A stretch of DNA of 64,000 nt. Source: Crenothrix sp043729335. Lineage in GTDB: Bacteria > Pseudomonadota > Gammaproteobacteria > Methylococcales > Methylomonadaceae. The stretch spans positions 124,001 to 188,000 of the forward strand of contig NZ_JAYTLQ010000060.1 of NCBI RefSeq assembly GCF_043729335.1, in the 5' to 3' direction. Positions 7,277-16,476 of this stretch are shown piece after piece. Position 1 is the stretch's first letter. Every line of letters begins with the position of its first letter. The position numbers and the translations under genes were made by a program. Under the pieces are notes generated by a model, which had not been told where the DNA came from, made no database searches, and saw only the letters and a program-made list of their open reading frames with translations.

Positions 7277-9148
7277 ATGAGCGCTGTCATTAAAGAAGTA
7301 AAAGCTACTGAATCCAGTAGTGTAAAAATCGATTCTTATCCTGCATCAGAAAAAATTTATGTACAAGGCAACCGTCCTGACATTCAGGTGCCTATGCGTA
7401 AAATTACCTTGTCGGATACCCCTGTGCATTTTGGCACAGAGAAAAACCCACCACTCTATGTTTACGATACTTCCGGTGTCTATACTGACCCTAATGTGGC
7501 TATCGATTTAAAAAAAGGTTTGGGTTCTGTACGTTCCGCGTGGATTTTGGAACGTAATGACACTGAATTGCTGAGTGGCCCCAGTTCTGATTTTGGTCGT
7601 CAGCGCTTGGAAGATAAGGCGACAGCGCATCTGCGTTTTGAGCATATCGTCCAGCCGCGTCGTGCTAAATCTGGCCACAACGTATCGCAAATGCACTACG
7701 CGCGGAAAGGCATCATTACCCCAGAAATGGAATATATTGCTATCCGCGAAAACCAAAATATGGAATTGATGCGTGATTTATGGAAAGGTCAGCATCCAGG
7801 TCAATCGTTTGGTGCAGCGATTCCTGATGCCATCACCGCTGAATTTGTGCGCGATGAAGTCGCCAGAGGCCGCGCGATTATTCCGGCCAATATCAATCAC
7901 CCTGAATTAGAACCGATGATTATCGGCCGTAATTTTTTGGTGAAAATTAACGGCAATTTGGGCAATTCTGCGGTAACGTCATCCATTGATGAAGAGGTGG
8001 AAAAAATGCTCTGGGGCATACGCTGGGGCGGCGATACCATTATGGATTTGTCGACCGGCAAAAATATCCACGAAACCCGTGAATGGATCTTGCGTAATTC
8101 TCCCGTACCGATTGGTACTGTGCCAATTTATCAGGCATTGGAAAAAGTGAATGGCAAAGCCGAAGAGCTGACCTGGGAAATGTACCGCGACACTTTAATT
8201 GAACAAGCTGAGCAGGGCGTGGATTACTTTACCATCCATGCCGGTGTGCGCTTGCATCATGTGCCATTAACCGCAAAGCGTATGACCGGTATTGTGTCGC
8301 GTGGCGGTTCTATTATGGCGAAATGGTGTTTGGCGCATCATACCGAAAGTTTCTTGTACACGCATTTTGAAGAAATTTGCGAAATCATGAAAGCTTATGA
8401 CGTGTCGTTCTCTTTAGGAGATGGTTTACGCCCGGGTTCTATTTATGATGCCAACGATGCCGCGCAATTCGGTGAATTGGAAACGCTGGGAGAATTGACC
8501 AAAATCGCCTGGAAGCATGACGTACAAACCATGATTGAAGGCCCTGGCCATGTGCCATTGCACATGATTAAAGTCAACATGGAAAAGCAGTTGGAAGTGT
8601 GTGGTGAAGCACCGTTTTACACATTAGGCCCGCTGACCACCGATATTGCCCCAGGTTACGATCATATTACCTCGGCTATTGGTGCGGCCAATATTGGTTG
8701 GTACGGCTGCGCGATGCTGTGTTATGTCACCCAAAAAGAACATTTGGGCTTGCCTAACAAACAAGATGTCCGTGAAGGTATCGTGACGTATAAAATTGCT
8801 GCCCACGCCGCTGATTTGGCCAAAGGCCATCCTGGCGCACAGGCGCGTGATAACGCGATGTCCAAAGCTCGCTTTGAGTTCCGTTGGGAAGATCAGTTTA
8901 ATATCGGTCTGGACCCTGAAAAAGCCCGTGAATTCCATGATGAAACGCTGCCTAAAGATTCAGCCAAAGTAGCGCACTTTTGCTCTATGTGTGGGCCGCA
9001 TTTTTGCTCAATGAAAATCAGCCAAGACGTACGGGATTACGCCACTGCAAAAGGCATCGCTGATGAAAATGAAGCGTTGAAGCTGGGCATGGATGAGAAA
9101 TCCAAGCAGTTTTTAGAAGAAGGTGCGGATATTTATCATAAAGTCTAA
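7277..9148 (+). CDS. thiC: Phosphomethylpyrimidine synthase ThiC
   Basis: A radical-SAM enzyme that rearranges aminoimidazole ribotide into 4-amino-5-hydroxymethyl-2-methylpyrimidine phosphate, the pyrimidine half of thiamine. From the ATG at 7277 the product is 623 residues, the normal bacterial length; GGAG at 7267-7270 supports this start over an in-frame TTG at 7262. The unusual C-terminal CxxCxxxxC cluster motif is intact (CSMCGPHFCSMK). Conserved blocks include SVIEGPGH-like MIEGPGHVPLHM and LGPLTTDIAPGYDH. It is the only thiamine gene in the window and is preceded by a TPP riboswitch. Confidence 0.97.
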   Translation: MSAVIKEVKATESSSVKIDSYPASEKIYVQGNRPDIQVPMRKITLSDTPVHFGTEKNPPLYVYDTSGVYTDPNVAIDLKKGLGSVRSAWILERNDTELLSGPSSDFGRQRLEDKATAHLRFEHIVQPRRAKSGHNVSQMHYARKGIITPEMEYIAIRENQNMELMRDLWKGQHPGQSFGAAIPDAITAEFVRDEVARGRAIIPANINHPELEPMIIGRNFLVKINGNLGNSAVTSSIDEEVEKMLWGIRWGGDTIMDLSTGKNIHETREWILRNSPVPIGTVPIYQALEKVNGKAEELTWEMYRDTLIEQAEQGVDYFTIHAGVRLHHVPLTAKRMTGIVSRGGSIMAKWCLAHHTESFLYTHFEEICEIMKAYDVSFSLGDGLRPGSIYDANDAAQFGELETLGELTKIAWKHDVQTMIEGPGHVPLHMIKVNMEKQLEVCGEAPFYTLGPLTTDIAPGYDHITSAIGAANIGWYGCAMLCYVTQKEHLGLPNKQDVREGIVTYKIAAHAADLAKGHPGAQARDNAMSKARFEFRWEDQFNIGLDPEKAREFHDETLPKDSAKVAHFCSMCGPHFCSMKISQDVRDYATAKGIADENEALKLGMDEKSKQFLEEGADIYHKV

Positions 9149-9190
9149 GGCCAAGGTAACTAGGCCGTTATATTTAAAGTATTAACCGAC

Positions 9191-9228
9191 AACAGATAGC
9201 ATCCTGCCTAAACGTGATGCTATCTGTT
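9191..9228 (+). terminator. Intrinsic terminator after thiC
   Basis: A perfect 13-bp stem (9191-9203 with 9216-9228) around a 12-base loop, ending in a short T-run, lies 43 bases after the thiC stop. This makes thiC a monocistronic unit. Confidence 0.8.
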
Positions 9229-9414
9229 TTACCCGTCCAAAAAATCCACCATTTAGCATACGAGCCTTTTGCGAAGGCCCTATCGATTACTCCAGTGCCT
9301 GCTTTCGAAAAATTCAGTTGTATTTCTTAATGATTTAAATTAGCTATACTTACGTTTTATAGACGTATTTACCATTTAAATATACGCATTTAGTGCTTAT
9401 TAAGGGAGATTGTA

Positions 9415-9903
9415 ATGAAAAAATTAGTGAATAGTATCGCGGTGGGCGCTTTGTTAGTTGTGACGTTACCCGCAGTGGCGGTGACACCCGCAAAGCCTGC
9501 AAACCGCGCTGTTAATATCAATATAGGCAGTATTGGCGGTGCACTAGATGGTGCGGCTTTACGCGCTATTCGCCAAGTTGTTGGCTATGGTATCGCCAGT
9601 GGTGCTGTAGATACTTTTACAGTTTACAGCCCGAAGCAAGGTATTGTGCCCATAGAAGGTGGCTTGAGCGCGTGTGCTGAGGCTGGTTTTAGTGCAAGTC
9701 CTGCAAAATTTAATGCTTTTATTCAGGATTTAAAAACCATTAAATCAAAAGTAGGTACATTTTATACTGCTGTGCCAGCGATTAGCTGCGCTAGTGAAGA
9801 ACTCATAGCGGTGTGTACTATGGACGTCCAATTGTGTCCGGATGGTTCTGCAGTTGGCCGCAAAGCGCCATCTTGTGCATTTTCGCCTTGTCCTCAGCCC
9901 TAA
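9415..9903 (+). CDS. Small secreted Cys-containing protein of unknown function
   Basis: A 162-residue protein not assigned to a named family. A clear signal peptide (MKKLVNSIAVGALLVV, cleavage around AVA-VTP) predicts export. The mature part begins with a glycine/isoleucine-rich segment (NINIGSIGGALDGAALRA) and ends with a cysteine-rich tail in which the spacing C-x6-C-PDGS-x(8)-C-x4-CP is obvious (CTMDVQLCPDGSAVGRK). That tail resembles a small Cys motif seen, from memory, at the ends of many proteobacterial secreted proteins. Six cysteines in all after the signal peptide suggest disulfides. AGGGAG just upstream of the ATG is a good ribosome-binding site, and a terminator follows, so it is transcribed alone. 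Confidence 0.8.
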   Translation: MKKLVNSIAVGALLVVTLPAVAVTPAKPANRAVNINIGSIGGALDGAALRAIRQVVGYGIASGAVDTFTVYSPKQGIVPIEGGLSACAEAGFSASPAKFNAFIQDLKTIKSKVGTFYTAVPAISCASEELIAVCTMDVQLCPDGSAVGRKAPSCAFSPCPQP

Positions 9904-9914
9904 AAATTACAAGT

Positions 9915-9944
9915 AGCCTAGATGGCATCTTCGCAATCTAGGCT
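9915..9944 (+). terminator. Intrinsic terminator after the secreted protein gene
   Basis: A perfect 9-bp stem (AGCCTAGAT 9915-9923 with 9936-9944) around a 12-base loop, followed by TTT, 12 bases after the stop. Confidence 0.75.
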
Positions 9945-10248
9945 TTTAGGCTATTAAATTACATTCAAAACCTATTCACATGCCATTCTCAAATGGCTGT
10001 TATTCAAACTTGCACAGCCCGTGTTTAATGTTTTTAAAATAAATTCCCCTCATCTGATTTAAATGAGCATCAGTGCTGATTTGGTTATCATCTCTCCAGT
10101 TGTGTTATGTGCCTCACCGTACAGACTGAATTTTGCTGAACAAATACAATCGACTCAGTCAAAAAATAGTAGACAACTATAGGAAATGGGCCTTAATTTT
10201 GTTAGCCATAGTTCTCTATATCAGTTTATCGATAAAGAATAATTGAAC
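9945..10248. other. Intergenic region upstream of glf
   Basis: About 300 bases with no credible gene. The AT-rich stretch directly before glf presumably contains its promoter, but no convincing -35/-10 pair was picked out. Confidence 0.5.
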
Positions 10249-11385
10249 ATGATAAGTGAGATAAAAGACAATATATTAATCGTAGGCGCGGGTTTTGCTG
10301 GCGCGACCATTGCCCGCGAATTGGCTGACAGCGGCCGCTATAAAGTGCATATCATAGATCAGCGTAATCATATTGCAGGCAATGCTTATGATCCCATCAA
10401 TGAAGCGCTTAAATTAAGGGTTCATCAATACGGGCCGCATATTTTCCATACCAATGACCAGCGTATTTTTGACCATTTGTCACGGTTTACGCAATGGATA
10501 CCTTACCAGCACAAGGTGGAGGCATGGATAGATAAGGCAGGCTATGTGCCTTTACCCATTAACCGAACGACATTAAACACGCTTTACCATTGCCAACTAA
10601 AAGATGAGGCAGACGTTAAAAACTTTCTTGATACCCTTAAATGTCATCATCTGGCTCCTAAAAATGCCCAGGAAATCGCTGAAAATATCTACGGTGCGGA
10701 ATTAACCCAATTGTTTTTTGGGCGCTATACCCAAAAAATGTGGTCGCTGAAGTTAAGCGAATTACCCACTGAGGTATTGGCGCGACTGCCGGTACGTTAT
10801 GATGACAATCCCCATTATTTTAACGATGCCATACAAGCCATGCCAGCACAGGGTTACCTTCATTTATTTGAAAACATGCTGGATCATCCTGATATTTCGG
10901 TGAGCCTTTCTTGTACTTTTGAAAAAACCATGGAAAAAAATTACCAGCATATTTTTAATTCCATGCCTATCGATGTATATTTTGATGAAAAATATGGTGC
11001 CTTGCCTTACCGTTCCATACAATTTGTGCATGAAAGACTACAGGAGCATTACCAGCCCGTTCCGACGGTCAATTTTACCGATGAAGGCATGTATACGCGG
11101 CAGACGGATTGGCGTCTCTACCCGGGGTGTGACCTTGGGAAACGGAGCGAAATATTGATCACTAAAGAAATTCCTTGCAGTTACGAAGACAATAATTTTG
11201 AACGCTACTATCCGGTTAAAACCGTTGCGGGCGAACCGCAGAAAATATACAAACGCTACCGTGGCGAGGCCGAAAAATTAAACCATATGACGTTTATAGG
11301 CCGATGCGGACAGTATATTTATTATGATATGCATCAAGTGGTGGCAAACAGCTTAAAAATAGCCCGAAATTTTTTGGTAAGCTAG
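10249..11385 (+). CDS. glf: UDP-galactopyranose mutase
   Basis: This flavoenzyme interconverts UDP-galactopyranose and UDP-galactofuranose in the cytoplasm, the donor for galactofuranose in glycans. The N-terminal FAD-binding motif (ILIVGAGFAGATIAREL), the following RNHIAGNAYD, and the family hallmark YGPHIFHT are present. Further on are the FFGRYTQKMW segment and the C-terminal substrate region (YYPVKT, GRCGQYIYYDMHQ). At 378 residues from the ATG at 10249 it is of normal length; a TTG two codons upstream is less likely. It heads a + strand pair with the glycosyltransferase at 11422, implying a galactofuranose-containing product. Confidence 0.95.
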   Translation: MISEIKDNILIVGAGFAGATIARELADSGRYKVHIIDQRNHIAGNAYDPINEALKLRVHQYGPHIFHTNDQRIFDHLSRFTQWIPYQHKVEAWIDKAGYVPLPINRTTLNTLYHCQLKDEADVKNFLDTLKCHHLAPKNAQEIAENIYGAELTQLFFGRYTQKMWSLKLSELPTEVLARLPVRYDDNPHYFNDAIQAMPAQGYLHLFENMLDHPDISVSLSCTFEKTMEKNYQHIFNSMPIDVYFDEKYGALPYRSIQFVHERLQEHYQPVPTVNFTDEGMYTRQTDWRLYPGCDLGKRSEILITKEIPCSYEDNNFERYYPVKTVAGEPQKIYKRYRGEAEKLNHMTFIGRCGQYIYYDMHQVVANSLKIARNFLVS

Positions 11386-11421
11386 CCGTTTAATATCAAA
11401 GCAATATTAATCTTTTTTAAT

Positions 11422-12564
11422 ATGGATGATCCTGCCGCGGTTTTTTCAAGTTTTAAGCTCTCCAAAAGCTGCCAAACGTCCGTTGTCATTCCGGTCCGGA
11501 ATGAATCTGAACATATTTTAAAAACCCTTACGGCCTTTGCCCGGCAAGTTGACCGGCATAAAAATCCCCTGGATCCTGAAAGCTTCGAGATACTGATGCT
11601 GGCGAATAATTGCACGGATGATTCTGTCGATATTATCAAAAAATTTCAGCAAGAAAATCTAACGCTGCCGCTTTACTTGGCTGAAATGGAGTTATCGGCT
11701 GAAGACGCCAACATAGGCTTCGTAAGACGATTGTTAATGAATGCCGCTTTCCATCGCCTCCGTAACAGCCCATTTGGCGATGGCGTGATGATGACCACCG
11801 ACAGCGATACCGTTGTTGCCGACGATTGGATAGTTTCAAATTTAACAGAAATTAAAGCCGGTGCCGATGCGGTCGGCGGACGTATTATTATTGATAAGGC
11901 CGAATTAAAAAAAATGAACCGCTTGTGCCGGGAAATTCATTTAAAAGATGAGGAATATCGGCTTTTAATGGCAGAGATTGAAACCTTAATAGATGACTTG
12001 CCTTTTGACCATGCGCCACGTCACCACCAGCATTTTAACGGCAGCTTTGCAGTGACGACTCAAGCTTTTGAACAAGCCGGCGGCATTCCGGAAGTTAAAT
12101 TCCTTGAAGACTGTGCTTTTTTTGATCGTTTGCAAAAAATGGATGCCAAGGTTCGCCACAGCCCGTTAGTGAAGGTCTATACCTCAGCGAGGCAAAACGG
12201 CCGCTGCGAAGTTGGATTGTCGTTTCAGATCAACTTATGGAAAACCCTAAGGCAAAGCGGTGAAGAGATTTTGGTGGAATCGGCACAATCCATTGTCAAT
12301 CGGTTAAACGTTCAAAAAGAGTTAAGAACACTATGGCGCAGGTTTTGGGATGAAAACCCGATAGCTTTAAGCGCCGTACAAAAGGTTGCCAGCCAAATTT
12401 TAATTTCCGACCAATTCATACTCTATCAACTTGAAAAAAAACAACCTTTTGGTCTTTTTTACAGTGAAATTATTCAAGGGCAAGGTCTAAAGCCATTGCC
12501 TTTGGTATGCCTTAACCAAGCATTACAAGACCTTAGAATAGCAATAAAAAAAAGGCGCGGTTAA
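11422..12564 (+). CDS. Family 2 glycosyltransferase
   Basis: A 380-residue GT-A fold enzyme. The N-terminal TSVVIPVRNESEHILKTL is the nucleotide-sugar binding start of GT2 proteins, and the metal-binding acidic motif appears as TTDSDTVVADDW around residues 130-142. HHQHFNGSFAV and FLEDCAFFDR fit the acceptor-side and catalytic-base regions. No membrane segment is apparent. It follows glf by 36 bases and its 3' end overlaps, tail to tail, the end of the minus-strand methyltransferase gene by four bases. In remembered genomes this type of GT2 accompanies PIG-L deacetylase and NodS-like methyltransferase genes, as here. The acceptor is unknown. Confidence 0.85.
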   Translation: MDDPAAVFSSFKLSKSCQTSVVIPVRNESEHILKTLTAFARQVDRHKNPLDPESFEILMLANNCTDDSVDIIKKFQQENLTLPLYLAEMELSAEDANIGFVRRLLMNAAFHRLRNSPFGDGVMMTTDSDTVVADDWIVSNLTEIKAGADAVGGRIIIDKAELKKMNRLCREIHLKDEEYRLLMAEIETLIDDLPFDHAPRHHQHFNGSFAVTTQAFEQAGGIPEVKFLEDCAFFDRLQKMDAKVRHSPLVKVYTSARQNGRCEVGLSFQINLWKTLRQSGEEILVESAQSIVNRLNVQKELRTLWRRFWDENPIALSAVQKVASQILISDQFILYQLEKKQPFGLFYSEIIQGQGLKPLPLVCLNQALQDLRIAIKKRRG

Positions 12565-13145
12565 TATTTCTCCCAAATATCAATCCGATAATGTTCATTT
12601 TCGGTTTTATGCCGGTTTAGCATTTTTCCCGTAATCAGTTGGGCAAAGGCATCATGCACTTCATCGCCGGTTTGTGGAAAGTCGTGCACGACCGGAAGCC
12701 AATGCACCAAGGCAATCTGGCCCTGGTCTTTCAACTGTAAATAGGCTTTTTCGATGGTGAGTTGCCAATCTTCTGCCGTGAAGAAATAACCTACTTCGGA
12801 AATGACTATCAAATCAAATTTTTCCAGCGGAAACGCTTGCGGCACGTTCATTTTCTGGAAACGCACCTGCGGCAGATAACTGCATCTTTTTTTGGCTTGC
12901 GCCAAGGCTTTGTCCGATACATCCACCGCTAAAAGCCGGGCACATTTTGCGGCCAGCTTTTCGGTAAACACGCCAATTGAACAGCCAATTTCAAAGGCAT
13001 TATTATAATGGGCAGAGGGCAGGGCATTGAGTGTGGTGGTATATTTTTGGGCTTCATACTGGCTTTCGGTAAAATTCCATGGGTCGTCATTTGCCGAATA
13101 AATATCATCAAAGTAATGGTCAGCTAAAGTGTGTTTTAGGGTCAT
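12561..13145 (-). CDS. NodS-like SAM-dependent methyltransferase
   Basis: A class I methyltransferase of 194 residues. Motif I is FEIGCSIGVFTEKLA (about residues 50-64), followed by the acidic LLAVDVSDKAL. The N-terminal DPWNFTESQYEAQKY is characteristic of the NodS group, whose founding member N-methylates the deacetylated sugar of Nod factors. It is the last gene of a minus-strand operon; its start overlaps the stop of the PIG-L deacetylase by one base. N-methylation of the amine exposed by that deacetylase is an attractive but unproven role. No nodA or nodC homologue is present in the window. Confidence 0.82.
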   Translation of the reverse strand: MTLKHTLADHYFDDIYSANDDPWNFTESQYEAQKYTTTLNALPSAHYNNAFEIGCSIGVFTEKLAAKCARLLAVDVSDKALAQAKKRCSYLPQVRFQKMNVPQAFPLEKFDLIVISEVGYFFTAEDWQLTIEKAYLQLKDQGQIALVHWLPVVHDFPQTGDEVHDAFAQLITGKMLNRHKTENEHYRIDIWEKY

Positions 13146-13882
13146 TAAGCGTTATTCAAAAAAAAAATTTCATAAGGGACTGCAAAACATTGCAACACAT
13201 TGGGCGGGATGCGGAAACCCGCTGGATCATCGTCAATTAAATCAGTGATTTGTGAGGCATGGGCAATGATGGCTTGTTGCTTGGTTTTTAACACTGTCGT
13301 AATATCCAACCTAAACGCAGACACTTCCGATTTTAAGGGAGCATCAACAGGATTTTCAGTTGGGTAAAGCCAAATCGGATATTCAAACACAGTATGCTTT
13401 TTATTTTTAGCGGCTGCGATCAGTTCAAATGCCGCGCGGTGATCCGGATGCGGGTCGCGGCGCCACGGCACAAAAATAGATTGCGGCTTTACCGATGTCA
13501 GCAACTGTTTAACTCGCTTGGTTGCCTGCAAGAAGTTTTCTGAACTGCTAGTGGGTACTTGTCGGTCTGGAAACCGAAAAAAGCTAACGTTTTCTTGGGC
13601 TACGCCCAGCAAAGCCGCTGCTTTAAGCAATTCAGTTTCACGTAATGCCTGTAGTTTTTGCGGCGGAAATTTTTTGGAATTGGGATGTGATTGTGTGCCG
13701 TCGGATAACACTAAAATCGACACCGGCTGCTCATATTTGCGCAGCAGTGCTATCACGCCGCCACATCCCAAGCTTTCATCATCCGGGTGCGGGGCGACGA
13801 TTAATGTGCTGCCAAAACAATTGACGAGATGCTCAGGTTTGAGGGGGATATTGTCAAGCTCAGTAAACGTTAACGCGTCCAT
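13145..13882 (-). CDS. PIG-L family N-deacetylase
   Basis: A zinc-dependent deacetylase of the LmbE/PIG-L family, which typically removes acetyl from N-acetylglucosamine-linked substrates. The metal/catalytic motif APHPDDESLGCGG is at about residues 31-43 and the second metal histidine motif PHPDHRAAF at about 167-175. At 245 residues it is normal length. It overlaps the upstream flavoprotein gene by 13 bases and the downstream methyltransferase by one. A run of ten A bases on the + strand (13158-13167) near its 3' end encodes Phe residues close to the C-terminus. The substrate is unknown. Confidence 0.88.
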   Translation of the reverse strand: MDALTFTELDNIPLKPEHLVNCFGSTLIVAPHPDDESLGCGGVIALLRKYEQPVSILVLSDGTQSHPNSKKFPPQKLQALRETELLKAAALLGVAQENVSFFRFPDRQVPTSSSENFLQATKRVKQLLTSVKPQSIFVPWRRDPHPDHRAAFELIAAAKNKKHTVFEYPIWLYPTENPVDAPLKSEVSAFRLDITTVLKTKQQAIIAHASQITDLIDDDPAGFRIPPNVLQCFAVPYEIFFLNNA

Positions 13883-15057
13883 AAGCTATCAACCCCTAGT
13901 TCAGACTGCAAAACATACTGTCCGACCTCTGCAAGCGCGGCATCCGGGGCGGGTTGCCTTAGGTAAATAGTCAGATCCCGAATAATGCGCCCAAAATGAA
14001 ACGGGTGGTTTAAGCCTCGTGCGCCCACGGATTTTTCAGTTAAGCTCATGACCTTAATGCAAATATTTTCAATTTCGGTACGCATCATATTAGCATAGGC
14101 TAAATAAATATCGCTTTGGATAGCTGAAGGGTTATCCATAAAATCATCCATTTTTTCAGCCGCTGATTTAAGCCACAAATTGCCGGTTTCAATTAATATC
14201 GCCATCTCGCCTAAGCGCATTTTTTGATAAGGATCGTCTATGCGCTTAAGCATTTGTAAGTATTGGCGGGTTTGCTCAAAAAGTGCGACCGCCGCACCCA
14301 ATTGGACAGCAGAAAAACGCACCGCACCACCAGAAAACCATGGCTGGCGATAATAATCGCCAGGGGAGCCGATAAGCTGTTTCTGGTCAATTTCAATACC
14401 GGTGAAATCTACCTTAAAGGATCGTGTGGCGCGCATGCCCATTGGGTTCCACCACGACGCATCGGTTTTAAGCTGAGTGGCAGTGAGCGGTACAATACAC
14501 ATCTGCCAACCCCCGTCGGGAAGCGCGGCGGTAACTAAGGGGTGGGTGACAAAATTAACCCCGCTCGCAAAGATTTTGCAGCCCTGCAACCGATATTTCC
14601 CATTTTTAAGGGGTAATAGCGTAACACCGTCAGCGGCTTGCGTGTTCCAAACCCCTGATAGACCACCATGGCTAACTTCAGCGGCAAGCCATTTTATGTG
14701 TTCATCAGAACCAAAAAGGTTTGTTAAAAGCAAGGCGTTTACATGGCCTTCGTAAATTCTGCCCATCACCAAGTTGCCGCGGCCAAGCTGCTTTAATATA
14801 AGCAAAAGTGCCTCATTGTTACCGAATTCCAAACCCAGTCCTATGCCGTTATATTGCTTTGGCAAGGCAGCCGTTAATAAATGCTGCTCAGTGATTTTCC
14901 GGAGCGTTTCGATGGGAAATTTTTCTATGCTATCGGTTGCCGCAGCTTCATCAAAAGCATCATCGGCTATTTTTTGGGCAGAACCCAGCAGCGCTTTTAA
15001 CGAAAGCTTTTTAGATTTTTTTTCAGCACTGACAATTTTTGTTTTATCCGGCTGCAT
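13870..15057 (-). CDS. Acyl-CoA-dehydrogenase-like flavoprotein
   Basis: A 395-residue protein with the three-part acyl-CoA dehydrogenase fold: N-terminal helical region, central beta domain (LSGVWNTQAADG, GCKIFASGVNFVTHPLV, MGMRATRSFKVDFTGI) and C-terminal helical region (KSVGARGLNHPFHFGRIIRDL). At the place where classical enzymes carry the catalytic-glutamate YEGT-type sequence this protein reads YLRQPAPDAAL. So either the base lies elsewhere or the reaction is not acyl-CoA dehydrogenation. Flavin monooxygenases that oxidise amino sugars share this fold, which is of interest next to a deacetylase. It is the second gene of the operon, 32 bases after the glycosidase. Confidence 0.75.
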   Translation of the reverse strand: MQPDKTKIVSAEKKSKKLSLKALLGSAQKIADDAFDEAAATDSIEKFPIETLRKITEQHLLTAALPKQYNGIGLGLEFGNNEALLLILKQLGRGNLVMGRIYEGHVNALLLTNLFGSDEHIKWLAAEVSHGGLSGVWNTQAADGVTLLPLKNGKYRLQGCKIFASGVNFVTHPLVTAALPDGGWQMCIVPLTATQLKTDASWWNPMGMRATRSFKVDFTGIEIDQKQLIGSPGDYYRQPWFSGGAVRFSAVQLGAAVALFEQTRQYLQMLKRIDDPYQKMRLGEMAILIETGNLWLKSAAEKMDDFMDNPSAIQSDIYLAYANMMRTEIENICIKVMSLTEKSVGARGLNHPFHFGRIIRDLTIYLRQPAPDAALAEVGQYVLQSELGVDSLWTR

Positions 15058-15089
15058 GTTTAATGCGCTAGCTTAAAAGTAGTCATAGA

Positions 15090-16178
15090 TTAATCCTCCA
15101 CCAAAAAGGCATCCGCCAACGGTTGATACAATTCGCGATTGCCGGCATCGTCGGCATAATCCCACAAACCGTTGTGACAATGCCGATTATCGTCCCAACC
15201 TGGGTGATTGACAATCGGATAAAGACAAAGTCCTTGAATAGGCACGTTATGCGATTGGGCAATTTTTGCCTGTTTTCTCATATATAAAAACCATTCAGGC
15301 CGCGCTTCATTTTCAATGCCGGTTTCCGCAATAAAAAGTGGTCGTTGGTAACGCTTATAAATAGATTCAAGTATTTCGTGAAAAGGCTGATAATTTTTAT
15401 GATGCCGATAAATTCTACGTCCGCTAGGGTGGCGCCATTGATTATTAAAATAATAATTAATACCGATAATATCAAGATATTCGGGCATTCCGCCCAGTTC
15501 AGGTGCGAGTTTTCCGGTTAACATATCAAACACCTGGAACTGGCTTTCATGGTAATGTGCCGCGTCAATAATAGCCCGCTTATTGTTAGGTGAAGGCTCA
15601 ATACGCACTGCGGGATCTGTTTGCACAAATCGCGTATCCGGGTATCGTTCACGAATGGCTTGGGTAGCCAAAATAGTTGCTTGAACCAGTTGGCGCTTCA
15701 TTTCAAAACCGCGCCCCTTAGCAAAGGGATAGAACCCGCCCACGTCGCCTGCAATCCAAGAGAAAAATGATATTTCATTAGCCAGACAAATAATCAGCGG
15801 TTGGTTAATTTGATTTTTTAAAAATTGCGCAGTGGCTAAAGAAAACGCCACAAAGCGCTCGATAAATTCAGGTAAAAATATATTAATATCATCAGGATAG
15901 CCATAATGAAAAACATCCCAAATGATTTGAACGCCGGTTTTTTCTACCGCTTTTGCTTGGTTAATAAGGCTTGAAAAATCATACATAAACGGTGATTTTT
16001 CAATTAAATGCCAGCGTACGCCGTCGCGGGCAGTTTTTATACCCACATCTAAAAGTCTAAGATAATCCTGTTCCGCGAATTCATCATGACGACTGCCTTT
16101 AATGACATCAATGCGCCATTTTTTATAGTTATAGTGCGTCGAACATTCAAAACCGCCCATTAAATAACTCTTAAACAT
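15090..16178 (-). CDS. TIM-barrel glycoside hydrolase (GH1/GH5-like)
   Basis: A 362-residue protein without signal peptide, so probably cytoplasmic. It reads as a clan GH-A TIM barrel: WRIDVIKGSRHDE near the start, HYGYPDDINIF, the likely acid/base in ICLANEISFFSW (about residue 155) and the likely nucleophile in FIAETGIENE (about residue 285). Tryptophan- and histidine-rich C-terminal segments (YPIVNHPGWDDNRHCHNG) suit a sugar pocket. It is the first gene of a minus-strand operon with the flavoprotein, deacetylase and methyltransferase genes. Assignment to GH1 rather than GH5 or a related family is uncertain, and the substrate is unknown. Confidence 0.7.
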   Translation of the reverse strand: MFKSYLMGGFECSTHYNYKKWRIDVIKGSRHDEFAEQDYLRLLDVGIKTARDGVRWHLIEKSPFMYDFSSLINQAKAVEKTGVQIIWDVFHYGYPDDINIFLPEFIERFVAFSLATAQFLKNQINQPLIICLANEISFFSWIAGDVGGFYPFAKGRGFEMKRQLVQATILATQAIRERYPDTRFVQTDPAVRIEPSPNNKRAIIDAAHYHESQFQVFDMLTGKLAPELGGMPEYLDIIGINYYFNNQWRHPSGRRIYRHHKNYQPFHEILESIYKRYQRPLFIAETGIENEARPEWFLYMRKQAKIAQSHNVPIQGLCLYPIVNHPGWDDNRHCHNGLWDYADDAGNRELYQPLADAFLVED

Positions 16179-16463
16179 AATCAGTTTTTAACTCATGATT
16201 GTTATTAATATTAATTATTAATGACTGTAAATTTAGGATAATTTTTTAATAAATATATACAAGTAAACTAAATTAATATAGTGAAGCGCCATTGTAATAA
16301 TGGTATTAAAAAAATAAAAAATAATCAACTAATATTTTTTATTGAGATACGTAATAACTATATTTAACTTATGTTAGATACCGTACAGATAAAAAAAAAT
16401 TAAAGCTATATGGTTTAACTATATTAATCACTATATTTTATTACTACTAACTTTAATGAACGC

Positions 16464-16468
16464 AGGAG
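16464..16468 (+). promoter_or_regulatory. Ribosome-binding site deciding the glycosyltransferase start
   Basis: AGGAG eight bases before ATG 16477. The other in-frame ATGs (16456, which precedes the site, and 16471, only two bases after it) fit poorly. Confidence 0.6.
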
Positions 16469-16476
16469 CAATGTCA

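Noticed and set aside
13518..13970. A 150-codon open frame on the + strand
   Set aside because: Overlaps the deacetylase gene in antisense and has low-complexity composition without motifs.
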